Positions 1 to 12,858 of a stretch of DNA of 64,000 bases are shown piece by piece. Made by a program: the position numbers and the translations under genes. Each line of letters opens with the position of its first letter. Within the stretch, counting starts at the first letter, position 1. The DNA is taken from assembly GCF_048544455.1 (NCBI RefSeq), contig NC_133526.1, forward strand, positions 11,920,001 to 11,984,000, given 5' to 3'. This DNA is from Silene latifolia. Its lineage: Eukaryota > Streptophyta > Magnoliopsida > Caryophyllales > Caryophyllaceae. The notes under the pieces were generated by a model. The model did no database searches and had not been told where the DNA came from. It saw only the letters and a program-made list of their open reading frames with translations.

Positions 1-245
1 CCAATTTTTTCTTAAAAAAAAAGAAAAAGAAAAAAAAAGTGAAATATAAGTCAAAAATTTGTTATATACCATTGACTTAAATTACACTAAACTCAGTAAG
101 TAGAGCGTAGGAGTCACAAAGTACAGGTAGAAGCAGTTATATAGAGGTAAAAAGTCCAAAACTAATACGGAGTATTAGTTGTTAATTAGTTACACTTAAT
201 TAACTAACACCTCTCTGCTCCCTCTCTATTTCTCCTTATTCCTCC

Positions 246-252
246 TATAAAA
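246..252 (+). promoter_or_regulatory. TATA box of the pectate lyase gene
   Basis: A TATAAAA motif lies about 125 bases before the start codon at 376, a normal distance for a plant core promoter plus a 5'UTR of about 90-100 bases. The stretch before it (1-245) is AT-rich and shows no other feature I can support. Confidence 0.6.
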
Positions 253-375
253 CCCCAGCCTACCTTTGCCATTTTTATTTGACCTTCTTGTCCTATCTCT
301 TCTCCTTAACAAACATAAATTCAATATTATTCCCGCATTCGAAGGACGGAAGGAGAGAGACGACATTTGACATTA

Positions 376-3300
376 ATGGCGGAAATTTTCTCAAAATGTT
401 GTACCGTATTCACATTCTTATTCTTGGTGCTTCTTCTCGGCTACTACGTTGATGGCAGAGTAAACATAACTGACAGGTTTTTACTCTATTTCAAATTTTC
501 CGACTTTTTATCATCGGAATTTAATTTAACTGGATAATTAACATTATACATTTATACTGTTTTATTACAGGATTGAAGAGCAGTCGAAGAACTTGTACAA
601 CTCATCCATGGCAGTACAGAGGTGAGTGAGTTAGAAATTAGAATTCATTGATGGTTATGATCTCGAATGAAATGTCCGTCTGTCAATGCAAACACAGAGT
701 GCACGCAGATTATATAATTGCTATTATTAATGAGAGTGAATGAATTTGACACTGTGCCTAAATTTGTCGTTCGCAATAAATTGAGAATCGGTGGCGTGAA
801 TTATACGGTGCAACAACCTACATTGTTATTATTATGTTCCACAAGAGTTTGATTGGAAATGTATTTGGTTGAATTTTAACATCCATAATTCATTGCCTTT
901 TAAGAGGTATTACTTGATAAGTACAACAAAGTTCTGTTGCGATTTCTGCAGGATTAAGGAGGTTGAAGTGAGAAATGAAGAAGCGGTGGCCGAACAACCG
1001 GAGGAGATTGTTGCCATGGTCCAAAAGTAAGCTTCAGTTCATTTCACCATTGATTTCCATACTTAGCTAAAAAAAAAGAAAAATCCAATAATTAAATTGG
1101 TGACTGGTTTTAATGCATATTACCCTAAAAAAAACTACACCAAACACATGGCGAAGCAGACGCTAATTAAATTCCACCCCTTTTCCACTTTCTAACCTCT
1201 CTTTTAGTGTATATACTTGGAAAATTTCATTTAAGAGATGCCTTTTTCTTGCGGAATTGATGGAGGAGTCAAAAAGATTAATACAAATTAAAATAGAAAA
1301 TTTACTAACTATGCTAAGTTTATACAGAAGTCAATAGAATTCTGTCAGTTTTTCACACATGAAATGTTAATAAATGAGTGATGGCCCCAACACTAGCTAG
1401 GGACCTTTCTTTGCATGTCCTTCCCTCTTTGTCAAGGCTTACGCTAATTTGCTACTACCTCTCATTCTTCGGAGATCTTCTATTTACTTTGTTCAATAAG
1501 TCTTACTTGTGACGGTCGCAGTGTTAAGATTATGGGTGAATGGTGAATTTTACAAATAAGGTGGGAGTGAAAAAATAAAAATGGAAATGGAAATGAGACA
1601 ATTCTGATGAATTGAATGGCCAAAACGAAATATGGGACAATTCATGAGAATCGGTCGAAGGGAGAATATAATAACTACTAACTCCCTCATACTCAATCAT
1701 TTATTTTACAATTTTATTCTTTGTAATTACCAAAAGTAAAAAAGTGATACAAAGATAAGTATTTAATATTCGTTTATAGGAGTTTATATCGTAAGTTCTT
1801 AACTACTTTATGTAGCTATTCCATTACATTGTGAAATTCTTCTATGATATTCAAATAACAATAAACTCATTAAATCCTAGTTTTTTCTTTTTGGTGTCAA
1901 ATGTGCCACAAAGGCAGTAAAATATCGGGGTTGGGTGGATTTTAACCTAGGATTTATTGTAACCCCTAATTAATACTCCGTACTAAGGTACTAAGATAAG
2001 ACATTTTCAATTCTCGGTGAATTTAAGTAAATGAATAGTAGTAAAATATTCCGTATTAAATACTGCGTTATTCTTTTCTTAGGTTTAGACACTCTCGTGA
2101 TATTAAGTTCTGCTATTTTTGCATGATAAACCAGTAATGCACATGCCTAGGCACGAGATCAGTGTTTGGCACATTTAATTTCATTTTGCTCCGACATCCC
2201 ATATTATCACTAGTATGGATCACAGTCCATACCTCTTATAATACACAAATTCTATAATAAGACGGTCTCACACCACGGTCCATTTTTATAAAAAGTTTGC
2301 TCATTTAATACTAATAAATAAGTATTTAAATAAATAGGTTAGGTTAGGATTAGGAGCTAAGATATTTTCGGTTACGTTATTTTGGTTTCGTTTCATAACT
2401 TTAATAGTCCGGTGTGATTTTGTTATCAAAATCATTTTACTTAGAATTTGACCCGGTTACTAAAACAAAATACCAGCAAAATTCAAGCTCGAAATGGCAT
2501 TCTTGGACGACATTTTGGCCCCGATACGATGTGGGCGCCATTGTCGGAATTGAATGAGAGGAGCCTATGCTGCTATCTGCTGAACTACTATGTATCATAA
2601 AACTAGTTAGTCCTACATACCGACATCACACCTTTTATTTTTATTTACTCCAACTCGTAACTCGTAACTCGTAATTGATGTACTTATTTTGTTTCTCTGC
2701 ATTTAATGACAAATCTCATTTCCTACCCAAACGCCATAAAACAGAATGTAACCATTATTTTCTGCACATACTGTTCTTATTCTCCGTATTTCATCCATTC
2801 TGTGTGATCACGCCCTGCACCGTTTCACATGTCGCAACCTGAGTACCTGACAACTCGATTATGCCGCCCAAATTCTTTAAACAAATGGTCAAACTATTAG
2901 CTGAAACTAAGTCAAACCATTGGAGATGCTCTAATAACAGTCTAATAGTCATAGTCATGTTTCGGGAATCATGCCGACCCCAAAACATTTAGGGACCAAG
3001 AAGTAGTTTTAATGCAAGTTTTATAATTTTCAGGAGCATTAGTAACAGCACAGCAAGAAGAAACCTCGGCTATTTTTCGTGTGGAACAGGAAACCCAATT
3101 GATGATTGTTGGAGATGTGATCCTAACTGGCATAAGAACCGCAAGCGCCTTGCTGACTGTGCCATTGGGTTCGGTCGCAATGCTGTGGGTGGCCGGGACG
3201 GTAAATTCTATGTGGTTACTGACCCAAGTGACCATGATGCAGTCAACCCGAAGCCTGGGACCCTCCGTCATGCAGTCATCCAGAAAGAGCCGCTTTGGAT

Positions 3301-4488
3301 TGTTTTCAAGAGAGACATGGTGATCACCCTGAAGCAAGAGCTCATTATGAACAGCTTCAAAACTATCGATGGCCGAGGATATAATGTTCACATTGCTAAT
3401 GGGGCTTGCATTACAATCCAATACATTACTAATGTCATCATCCATGGTCTCAATATACATGACTGCAAGCCAACAGGTAATGCTATGGTCAGAAGCTCGC
3501 CGACTCATTATGGATGGAGAACTATTGCTGATGGTGACGGGATTTCCATCTTCGGTGCCAGTCATATATGGATTGACCATAATTCGCTGGCGAACTGTGC
3601 TGATGGTCTCATTGATGCTATTATGGCCTCCACAGCCATTACTATTTCGAACAATTACTTCACTCACCACAATGAGGTAACTACTGAAACGTCTCCCATG
3701 TAAAACCGTCTCATACAAGCGTAACTAGGGTTTTCGACTGTTTCTTTATCAACTATTTACTGGTGTTTTCTTCGTCATTTGATGGAAAACAGGTTATGTT
3801 ACTCGGTCACAGTGACTCATACACACCGGATAAGATAATGCAGGTTACTATTGCCTACAACCACTTCGGTGAAGGACTTATTCAGAGAATGCCAAGGTAT
3901 TGCTAAAAACCGAATTGCGTCTTGGTTCATTATATACTCTCTTCTTCACCAGACGGTTAACTAACTGGGTCAATAACCCATATACAGGTGTAGGCATGGG
4001 TACTTCCATGTCGTAAATAATGACTACACTCACTGGGAAATGTACGCGATTGGAGGCAGCGCAGAACCCACCATCAACAGTCAAGGAAACAGATACCTTG
4101 CCCCTGCAAATACTCATGCCAAAGAGGTGATTGTTTTATGTGAACCTAGTATAGGGGTAATTTAGGTCAGTTACAGGCCCGGTTATTTTAGGATGGGACG
4201 GTTTTGCCATGTCTTAACGTACAAGTTTTTTTCGTAAGTACTGACTATGATGATTCTCAATTATAGGTGACTAAGAGGGTTGACAACAATGAGGGTAGAT
4301 GGAAGCACTGGAACTGGAGATCATCAGGAGATCTGCTTCTAAATGGGGCATATTTCACAGCATCGGGATCAGAAGCCGGTGCTAGCTACGCCAGAGCCTC
4401 AAGCTTGGCAGCGAAGCCATCCAATCTCGTTGCCACCCTAACTTCTGGTGCTGGTGTTCTCAATTGTCGCCGTGGTCGTCAGTGTTAG
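376..4488 (+). CDS. Pectate lyase (polysaccharide lyase family 1), seven exons
   Basis: Cleaves de-esterified homogalacturonan (EC 4.2.2.2, Ca-dependent) in the cell wall. Exons: 376-476, 571-621, 952-1026, 3034-3676, 3793-3896, 3988-4126, 4267-4488. All introns are GT..AG and the exons sum to 1335 nt (444 aa), a normal length for plant members. The N-terminus has a hydrophobic signal segment ([15 protein letters not shown]), then the acidic plant pectate-lyase N-terminal region. The catalytic parallel beta-helix carries family motifs: [74 protein letters not shown]. It ends NCRRGRQC. Intron 3 is 2 kb, with no recognisable gene inside. The start is the first in-frame Met before the signal peptide. 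The gene looks intact. The subfamily (which Arabidopsis PLL) cannot be settled by eye. Confidence 0.95.
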
Positions 4489-5308
4489 TCCCATTTATCC
4501 ACAACCCAAATACATTTTACAAACAGAAGAACAAAGTATAAATTAAACCCACAAAATGCACCAATATTTCATTTTCCTCGAGTCCAAAATCCTCTGCTCA
4601 TCTTGTAAGCTTTATGGTAGTCCCTCCATTGTCTGATATCGGTATTAGTCTGCCTAATAGTCGGGTGATAGTCTCAATCACTCGAGTACCTCCTTGTCAC
4701 ATATCTCGCTGGCTTTTATTTCGAATGAAATATTGTAGTAGAAAAAAGGAAATTGAGAAAAGAAAGACAAGAATATGTAAAGAAAGAAAAACAATTGGAG
4801 ACAGTAATTATGATTTGTGGTCTTTGTGGAACAACATTATAAGAAATGGTCAGAACTCAGAATCTTGCTTTGCGGTTGCTCAGTGGTCACTCTGGTTGAT
4901 TGTGAAACGGTTTACTGACTTAAAGTGGTGGTACTCTTCTAATAAAGTAAGCTACTCACTTCAACCAAAATAAATAAATAAACAAACACATAAATAAATA
5001 AATAAACAAATTCTCAAAAGAAACGGTCTCACAGTGTTTTTTGTGAGACCGCTCCATTTACTTGCTAAAACCCATTACACATTGAAGTTCGATGTCCCAC
5101 AATTTTTAAAATGTGGGACGGTCTCTTTGGAGACTAAATATAGGAAAAAGTGAAAAACTACGAGGAACGTAAAACAAATGATGAATTACTTTCAATAATT
5201 TCTTCACGTCAGCCAAATACTACATTCTTAGAAACCGGTTCAAATTCAAGTGACATTAGCTCCTACAGTACATAGTACATAAGTGTAGTCACTAGAAAAA
5301 AAAAAAGA
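4489..5308. other. Intergenic: tail-to-tail spacer between pectate lyase and TMKL1
   Basis: Two convergent 3' ends face each other here. The stretch holds the pectate lyase 3'UTR, a short AAAT-rich run near 4970-5010 and one small hairpin (separate entry). The open frame at 4614-4973 has no family motif and I do not regard it as a gene. Confidence 0.6.
5024..5051. repeat. Small hairpin, GGTCTCAC type
   Basis: Perfect 10-base arms CGGTCTCACA and TGTGAGACCG (5024-5033 and 5042-5051) are separated by 8 bases. Loose relatives of the same GACGGTCTC word occur near 2262, 3706, 5114 and 28907, suggesting a degenerate short MITE family. Confidence 0.5.
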
Positions 5309-8300
5309 TTAAAAAGGAGTACCTGTTCCACTTCTAGTTTCAGTTGGGCTGTATAAAGCGGACCTGTTCCTCGGTCTGTTCTCCTCCAATTGTTTCACCA
5401 CTTCATCCATTGTAGGCCTAGCAGAAGCCACAGGTGCACAGCAGCCCATTGCGAGCTTCAATGCGTGAACTAGTCCATCTTCCATGGGACTTCTTATCCC
5501 TTTGAGAACTTCAACGTCAAAAACCTCCATTGTCGTCTCCTCAAGAACGGCTGTTTTTACCATTGACGGCAAATCCAAGAAATCCCCACTTCGAGAATTC
5601 TTGTCAGCCTTTTTCCCTATCAAAATCTCAAGCAACATTATACCAAATGCATAAACATCGGTCCTTGGATTACACTTATTCATCCTTTGAAGTTCTGGAG
5701 CCCTATACCCGTCTGCCTTGAGTTGAGATAACATCTCATCAGCTACTTCAGGGATGACCAGCCTGTCTACTCCGATTTCAGTAAGTCTAGCCACAAAGAA
5801 ATCATCGACAAGTACATTCTTGGATTTCACATTTCCATGAGTTATTGTAGACTCTAGGCTTGTATGGAGATATGCTAGTCCTCTTGCGATACCAAGTGCA
5901 ATTTTGTGGCGCCGCGTCCAGTTCAGCACAGGTTTTCCTAGCTTAGTTTCTGGATTAACATATTTAGATTTGAGGGAATACGTCAAAACAAATCCAAAAT
6001 TATTTATTATAGACAAAAGAAGGGTGTTTTCACTACATAATGTTATGACGGAAAATAATTCCCTTCATACGGTTGTTTTAAAATTAATTCCCACCATATA
6101 ATTGATGTAGGATTGGATAATCCAAAGCAAGAGGCATGTAATAAAAAAAAATTGAAATTCCTTGCAATGTTGTCAGGATCGAGATAAAGGAGTGGTAGGA
6201 TCGAATCGCAGGATCGTAAGATCCTAAAAATAGTTTGGATAAACAAGTTTATTTAATGACATGAAAGTCTTAATAATCATATCAATATATTACATATACC
6301 TTTAATTTAGAGTTGTAAGTATAGAATAACAACCAACTCACAAATTTGTTGCATAAATAAGCATTTTACGATCCTGAACGATCCTCTACGATCCTATCCG
6401 ATCCTGACCGATCCTACCACCAAAACGATCCTACGACGATTTGAATCTTTTTCCACTTTTTGGATCGTAGGATCGTACGACCCTACGATCCGGATCGCGA
6501 TTTTAACAACAATGATTCCTTATATAATGTATTTTAAAACATTATTCCCTAAATATACTCTCTTAAATGCTTTATTTATTTTTAAATTTTAATAAGTAAT
6601 ATATTAGTAATAGATTAGTAATATATTCACATATATTACTACTCCATATTTAATAAATTTATATTATATTTATAATAAAAAAAAATTATTTAAGATTTGT
6701 ATGAATTTATATTATGTAATACACATTTTCATAATTGTAGCTATTGTTTGTATCATAAATGGTAAGATCAAACTCATGTCAGTTGAGGAAAGTTCTATTA
6801 GAGAAGACCCATTTAAGACCATGCCATTGACAGAGAGGAATACTTGTGTTCCATGAAGAAAGGAGGAAACTTTGTGTGTTTCCTTGTAATGTTGTTTGAT
6901 TTTGTAGAGGAGGAGCTCAATATCTATAGCTGGCGTTGGTGGTGGTGTTCTTGAAGAAGAAGATGGAGATGGTGATTTTGAAGAAGATGAATATGAGAAA
7001 GATAAGAGAAGAAGAAGAGTAAAGGTGATGGGTTTATGGAACACCATTGCAGAAAGTTTTGGAGAGAGAAAAATGGAAAGGAATGTTGGGAGTGAGACTG
7101 AGAACTGAGTAGGAGTGTGTAGTGCACTAGGAAAGTAGACAACACATGTTTTTTTAAAAAAATTGTTAAGTGTCCATTTTAAATTAAAACAATAAAGTCT
7201 CTCGTAAGACGATATAAATAGATTTTAAATTGACAACTACTAATTTTTCAAATTTCTCATCCTTGCATTTTTTATTTGAGAAAAATAAATGAAATGGCAA
7301 AACTAATCAATGTGCTGACGATATCATTTTGATATTTTTATGAAAACATTTTTTTTATATTTGTGCTTTTTTTCCCCTATATCCTCTATTTTTGCAGAAT
7401 TTAGAGTAGGTACGCTTCAAGTAAAAATCAGTGCGCTCAATTTTTGGTGCATCTTAACAAATATATAGTGAATATAAATAAACATCATCAACATAAAAAT
7501 CATTAGATAAAAGTATGAAAAAATGTATTTATATAATATAATTTTTTTGCAAATTTAAAAGAAAATATTAATTTTTTTTACCATAAATGTAATTTAAATT
7601 TAGTATAATATACGGAATAATATTATATGTAATAATATTTATTTATAATCTATTGAAATATAAAAATAAATAAGGAATTAAATGAACTATACGTAGGGAA
7701 TAATTATTTAACATTACATTATATAAGGGGATTCAATTTTGTTTTCATTTCCATCCCTTTTGCTTTAGATCATCCAAACTTAAATAAACAATATGGTAGG
7801 AATTATTTATAGTGACTTAAACAGAAATGCTAAATAGAGGCTATAGATGAAATTCCTCTGATGAAACAATATTAACACTTGAGAACGATCGTGCGGAACA
7901 TGTCTTAGGAATACACAGACAAGCATGGGAAACATGTTAGAGTTTAGGAATACACGATAGTGACATATATATACCCTTTCATTAGTTGTATGACATAAAT
8001 TTTAAGCAACCACCATGAGCGAATCTAGTAACCTAAACTCTAACTTCCTTATAAGGTTTCAATTAAATTCGACAAGATAATGTACTCCCTTACTGTCATT
8101 TTCATTGTCCCCGTCTAACTTAGATGTCATAATCCCCTATTTACCAAATGAATAGAAATTCTCACATTTTCCCTCCAAAAAGTATCTTTTTAAATAAGGT
8201 CGGTAACTACAATTATGTGCATTTACTAAAAAAAAGGAAACTAATAATTTCATTTTTATTACATTAAATTATTATCTTTTAATTAAAATTAATCTTTTCA

Positions 8301-11300
8301 TCAAATTATATTATTTTCACCTCTAACCCCAAACTATAATAGCTTAATTAAAATATAAATAAAATTTATATAAAACTATAAATTGCGCTAAATCTTTTAT
8401 TGATACTATAATTTAAGAATAACTTAATACATGCAACATACAAAACAAAACTGAATCACTGTTATTACTTTCGTGACAAAAAAAATTGAGATGACTAAAA
8501 AATTGAATTCATTAGCTTTGTGGGTAAAAAATATTTTGTTTTAAAATACATTTCAAAGAAAAAAAATCTCTTGATTAATTGTCAACAAAGCAAAATACAA
8601 TAATGAGAAATATGGACAATTAATGAAATATCACTATTTTATAAGTTATTTGTTTATAAAAAAAATATTATATATATACCGTGCATTTATTGCACGAAGT
8701 CTAAACTAGTTTAACATTAAGTAATACAATTTCATTAGTACCGCCGACTTAAAACAATTTACAAGTATAGATTCCAGTGACCCTCCTTTCCTTCTGCGAC
8801 ATGTGAGTTTATGCAAATCAAAAGAGATACTCCCTCCTATTCTGAATAACCCTCCCTATTCAAGGGTGGCACGATAATTAAGGAAACCAAATTAAATAAG
8901 CTAAATTATTTTGGTGGGGTGAGGTAATTGGAGAGAGGGAAGGTATTGTGGGGTATTATTGTGGGTGAGGTGATTAAAATAATTATTGTTGTGGGGTGAT
9001 GTGGGGTATTGTTGTGGGGTGAGTGATTAAAATAAGTATAAAACTTTACCAAATAAGGAAATGGGGGAGAGTATTGTGAATAGGAATTATTTTTTCCACA
9101 TAAGATCTTTATTCTTTCAAATACACATTTTCATAAACTTTCTCTATCGTACCGTTTTCAGTTTTCACTAGAACCTAAACAAATTAACTCTTACGTATAC
9201 CCTTTTCTTTAAAATCGAATCTAATTGCTCTATAAACTTGGAACAATAGATTATAATTCTTCAATTAATGAAGTAATTTTGTTGTGTAGCAATTATAAAA
9301 TGATTTTGTTAAAATTATTAGGGTTTATCAATAACCAATTTGTAATGTTTACGGAGAATTATCAAGTAATGTTTACTTGTTTACTCTTCTTTTGTGCTTG
9401 TGCTTTTATTTGTCGTCATTCGCCCCAATTAATGGATTCTATCATTGTGCGCCTATTAATTAATTGATGATTACTCTATGTGTTCAACAATGTATTACTA
9501 TCATCAGCTTTATGCCATCGTATCAGCAAATGTGTATGGTACAAAAACCAGAACAAATTTGTCCGGTGACTCCTTGTACTTGCTCATCCATTAATGTGTT
9601 TTAAGATTGTTTTGGTGGTGGTTACTCTATTGTGTTGGACGGGAGCGTGGTGGTCAGAGCAGGTGGGAGGGAGAGTGTGGTGTTGATGTTGAAACAAGAT
9701 GAGGGAAGGGAGAAAAAAAATCGATTGGGTAAATGAATGAACAAAATGACAAGCGTAAAATTGTAAAATGCGTATGTGAAAGAGTAAAATCCGTATGTGA
9801 AAAAGCACGTCCCATAAGAAGGGTCGGGGGAGAGTTATTTAGAATAGGAGGGAGTACTATATATACGTCTACACTTATCAATAGTCTAAACCAGCACAAC
9901 TGCCGGCTAAAGAAGCACTTGAGTTACTGCCCATGACGGCATGGCCCATATATTAGTCATATAATCAGCAACATATTACATTCAAGTTAACTCCCGAAGG
10001 CTGATCTCATCCCTGTCAGGGGAGAAGCGAACTATAACTCCCCTTTACGTGAAGTCGTGAACACAACATTCCAGCTAAAGTCATTTAGTCCATAAGGACT
10101 GAATGTACCCCTGAGGTCCTGCCCTAGTTGCTAAGACTAACGGCCTCAAGATAGGTAATAGGTTCGAATCTCCTTCCCTTTGTAATTGTATTGAATAAAC
10201 AAAAACAAACACGCACCTAAGATGAAGACAAAGAATAAGAAGACTACAGAAAGCTAAGAACTGAGATGCGTACCGTGCAAGAGCTCATAAAGAGTTCTGG
10301 TAGGAACATAATCATAAATAAGCAGCTTCTCTCCTCTCTTTCCCTGATAGAAAGCTCTCAAAGGATCCAAATTCTCATGTCGAAGACGTCCCAACTGCTT
10401 GACCACAGGCAAACAAGCACTCCTATCCTTACAACAACCTTCCCTCAATAACCTCAACGCAATTGTCCCTCCGTCTGCAAGCTTTGCCTTATAAGACGTT
10501 CCATAGCTCGTCTTCTCAATAACTTGTCCCGTAGCATTCAAAACATCGTCTAAGGTCAAATGCTCGCCGCCTTGGAACACAATTAGTTTCGATTCACCAT
10601 TCTCAATCATAGCATTATCATCCTCATCACATTCTTCCAATTCATCCTCATTTTCCCTCCTATTCTTCCTCTTATTTTGCAAATACCCAATTAACAACGA
10701 CACAACAACGACAGACCCGGTCATCAACCCAATCACAAGGCCAGCAATCGCGCCTGGGGTCATATTAGACCCACCACCAAAACTACAACTTTGTAAAGGG
10801 GGCCCACATAACCCAGGATTATTCCCTACAAAAGCCTCAACCCCAAACTTATTATTACCCTCCCCAAAATCAGGAATCAACCCAGTAAAATTATTATAAG
10901 ACAGGTTAAGTTTATTGAGTTTTAATTGCGCAATATCATCAGGAATCACCCCAGTAAATACATTATGACTAAGGTCAAGAACCTGCAAACCCTTAAAACT
11001 CGAAACGAAATCAGGAAATAAACCAGTAAACTTATTATCACCTAAGTCAAGAACTTTCAAATCATCACAAGTAGTATTAGGCAAAGCAGGGTCAGGGAGA
11101 GAACCAGAGAAAGAGTTACCATGAAGACTAACCGCGACAAGACGATCACAAAGGTTCCACAATGAAGCAGGGAGAGAACCAGTAAATAAATTATGACCCA
11201 AATCAATGTCAATAAGAGAAGTACTGTAACCAAGCTCTAAAGGAAGCTGATTAGATAAAGAGTTCAGGCTTAAATAAAGAGTCTGAAGCGCAGAAAAATC

Positions 11301-11738
11301 GCCGATTTCTCGAGGAATAGAACCAGAGAGATTAGCAGACGGAAGTTGAAGAGAATTGAGATGAAGAGAAGGGTTTGTTGAAAGAGAAGTGTCAGACCAG
11401 TGTGGTGAAGAAAGGGTTTCACAGTTGAGGAAAGTGCCATTAGAGAAGACCCATTTAAGACCATGCCATTGACAGAGAGGGATGCTTGTGTTCCATGAAG
11501 AAAGGAGGAAACTTTGTGTGTTTCCTTGTAATGTTGGTTTGATTTTGTAGAGGAGGAGCTCAATATCTGTAGCTGGTGTTGGTGGTGGTGTTCTTGAAGA
11601 AGAAGAAGATGGAGATGGGGATTTTGTTAATGGAGATTTTGAAAAAGATGAAGATGAAAAAGATAAGAGAAGAAGAAGAGTAAAGGTGATGGGTTTATGG
11701 AACACCATTGCAGAAAGTTGTTTTGGAGAGAGAAACAT
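5309..11738 (-). CDS. TMKL1: TMKL1-type LRR receptor pseudokinase, two exons
   Basis: Plasma-membrane leucine-rich-repeat receptor-like protein. Exon 1 is 10274-11738 and exon 2 is 5309-5949; they total 2106 nt (701 aa) around one 4.3-kb intron. Order: signal peptide, SSWNTSIPLCQWHGLKW cap, about five LRRs, a transmembrane helix (AGLVIGLMTGSVVVVSLLIG), an acidic juxtamembrane stretch, then a kinase-like domain ending RPRNRSALYSPTETRS. It follows the remembered Arabidopsis TMKL1 sequence closely throughout. The kinase is probably inactive, as known for TMKL1: the VAIK lysine is Arg (ALRLL), HRD reads HGN and DFG reads EIG. The start is either 11738 or the Met at 11708 (MVFHKPITF); the second puts the signal peptide first and is the only one kept in the intronic duplicate, so I prefer it. 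The intron is swollen by a duplicate of the gene's own 5' end and by transposons. Confidence 0.93.
6166..6514. mobile_element. GATCC-rich MITE-like element in the TMKL1 intron
   Basis: The ends are roughly inverted (left AATGTTGTCAGGATCG, right reads inward as ATTGTTGTTAAAATCGC). The interior is crowded with ACGATCC/GGATCGTAGG words on both strands. No clean target-site duplication was found, so the exact borders and class are unsure. Confidence 0.45.
6779..7355 (-). pseudogene. Broken duplicate of the TMKL1 promoter and 5' coding end
   Basis: The coding part (6779-7047) repeats the first ~90 codons of TMKL1, starting MVFHKPITFTLLLLLSFS. A one-base loss after YKIK shifts the frame, so it cannot make the LRR domain. 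Upstream, 7048-7150 matches the real 5'UTR (11709-11805). The next part, 7190-7355, matches 12979-13130, i.e. sequence that in the functional copy lies 1.1 kb further out. It sits in the same orientation inside the intron of the functional gene. It is either a local duplication of promoter plus 5' exon, or the remnant of a tandem gene copy that lost its middle. Confidence 0.85.
7356..8829. other. TMKL1 intron sequence, AT-rich
   Basis: About 1.5 kb of AT-rich intron. I see no coding motif and no bounded repeat in it. Confidence 0.5.
8830..9854. mobile_element. Long Stowaway-like (Tc1/mariner) non-autonomous element
   Basis: Terminal inverted repeats CTCCCTCCTATTCTGAATAA (left) and, read inward from the right end, CTCCCTCCTATTCTAAATAA. 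Both ends are flanked by TA, the target of this superfamily. At about 1 kb it is longer than a typical Stowaway MITE. No transposase is visible, and the open frames inside lack motifs. Confidence 0.8.
10095..10200 (+). mobile_element. Possible tRNA-derived SINE fragment
   Basis: An A-box-like stretch (CCTAGTTGCTAAGACTAACG) is followed about 25-30 bases later by a B box (GGTTCGAATCTCC), the spacing seen in tRNA-derived SINEs. No poly(A) tail or target-site duplication was found. Confidence 0.35.
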
Positions 11739-12060
11739 GGAAAGGAATGTTGGGAGTGAGACTGAGAACTGAGTAGGAGTGTGGAGTGCACTGGGAAAGT
11801 AGACACATGATGTTTTTTTTTAAATTGTTACTTTTCGTCTTAAATTAAAACGGGTAAAATATCGTTTTACTCGAGTATTTAAGACAATTTTTTTACTTTT
11901 TCCTATACAATTTGCTTTTAGCTTATTCATACGGAATATTTGACCCGTTCTAAACTATACCTGGTTTTCTTTTAGCGTATTTATACTGTTTGACTCGGTT
12001 TAACCTTCAGACGGATATAACCCATTTTAAATAAGAGTTTATTTTTTTAAACAATGCATC

Positions 12061-12302
12061 TTTCTTGAGACGGCTGTATCTCGTCTGAAATAAGACGGGC
12101 AACGTGCTGTGATTTAACAATAAAATATTGTTATTTTCTAATAACATGTTACCATTATTTTTCACATCATTTTCAAGATAAAAAGTGACACATCTAGCGA
12201 TAACATTTTGTGGATTAAATGGTTACATTCTCTTAAAAAATGATACTGTAACATTTTGTTAATCTTATTTCAGACGGAAAAACAGCCCGTCTGAAATAAG
12301 AA
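12061..12302. mobile_element. MITE with CTTATTTCAGACGG ends
   Basis: Both ends carry inverted AGACGG/CCGTCT modules (left TTCTTGAGACGGCTGTAT, right read inward TTCTTATTTCAGACGGGC), with a second inverted CGTCTGAAATAAG module inside each end. A relative lies at 61898-62081. Confidence 0.6.
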
Positions 12303-12696
12303 TGTGTTTTTTTAAAAATTTGTTTTTGGGTTTTTTGATTTTAAGGAGAGCTGGGGAAAGGGAAAGTTTGACCGTTTGAGTTTGGACAATGTGATATCTT
12401 GAATTTTTTGGATGTCTTTTCTGGCTTTTTCTCTAACTTTGGTTGTCAATTGTGGTTTGTGGCCTGGTAAAATGAATAATTGTGCTTTTATGTGATTTGA
12501 CAAATGGGTCTACTATATTAATTTCTTTTTTATAAAGGAAAAACTTCCATCATAGTGTAATTTGACTTTAAATTACAAATATTAGATTCCTAACAATATA
12601 ATTTCCATTAAAATAAAATGTTTTTGGCAGATTTGAGCGACTGAGATTTGAAGAAATAAGAGTCGAAAATAAACCTAATTTAAATGTATCATCAAA

Positions 12697-12858
12697 GCGT
12701 TAGAATAAACGAATTGAGAAGTCCGGGTTCGACTCTGCACACTTTGGAAATTCACGTATATCATCCTAAAGGATGTCTTACATGGCACACGTGGTTTGTA
12801 GGGTATTGCATGTGTCCGGGGGGATTCAACCCCTCGTCACCAAAAAAAAAATAAAAAA
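12697..12858 (+). mobile_element. SINE insertion with 16-base target-site duplication
   Basis: The 16-base direct repeat TAAATGTATCATCAAA occurs at 12681-12696 and 12859-12874. Between them is a 162-base element with a pol III B box (GGGTTCGACTC, near 12723), a short body and an A-rich 3' tail (12842-12858). The B box is only about 30 bases from the 5' end, so the element is probably 5'-truncated or a short-headed SINE. Confidence 0.85.

Noticed and set aside
2969-3718. Long minus-strand open frame over the pectate lyase
   Set aside because: Antisense shadow of exon 4; the plus-strand frame has all the family motifs.
4614-4973. 119-codon plus-strand open frame downstream of pectate lyase
   Set aside because: No motif, AT-rich Lys/Ile content, and it lies in the 3' flank.
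6924-7145. Ser/His/Leu-rich minus-strand open frame
   Set aside because: An out-of-frame reading of the TMKL1 5' duplicate.
9225-9467. 80-codon plus-strand open frame
   Set aside because: Lies inside a Stowaway-like element and has no recognisable motif.
10104-10170. A possible functional tRNA gene
   Set aside because: A and B box-like words are present but no cloverleaf can be folded by eye; a SINE fragment is a better reading.
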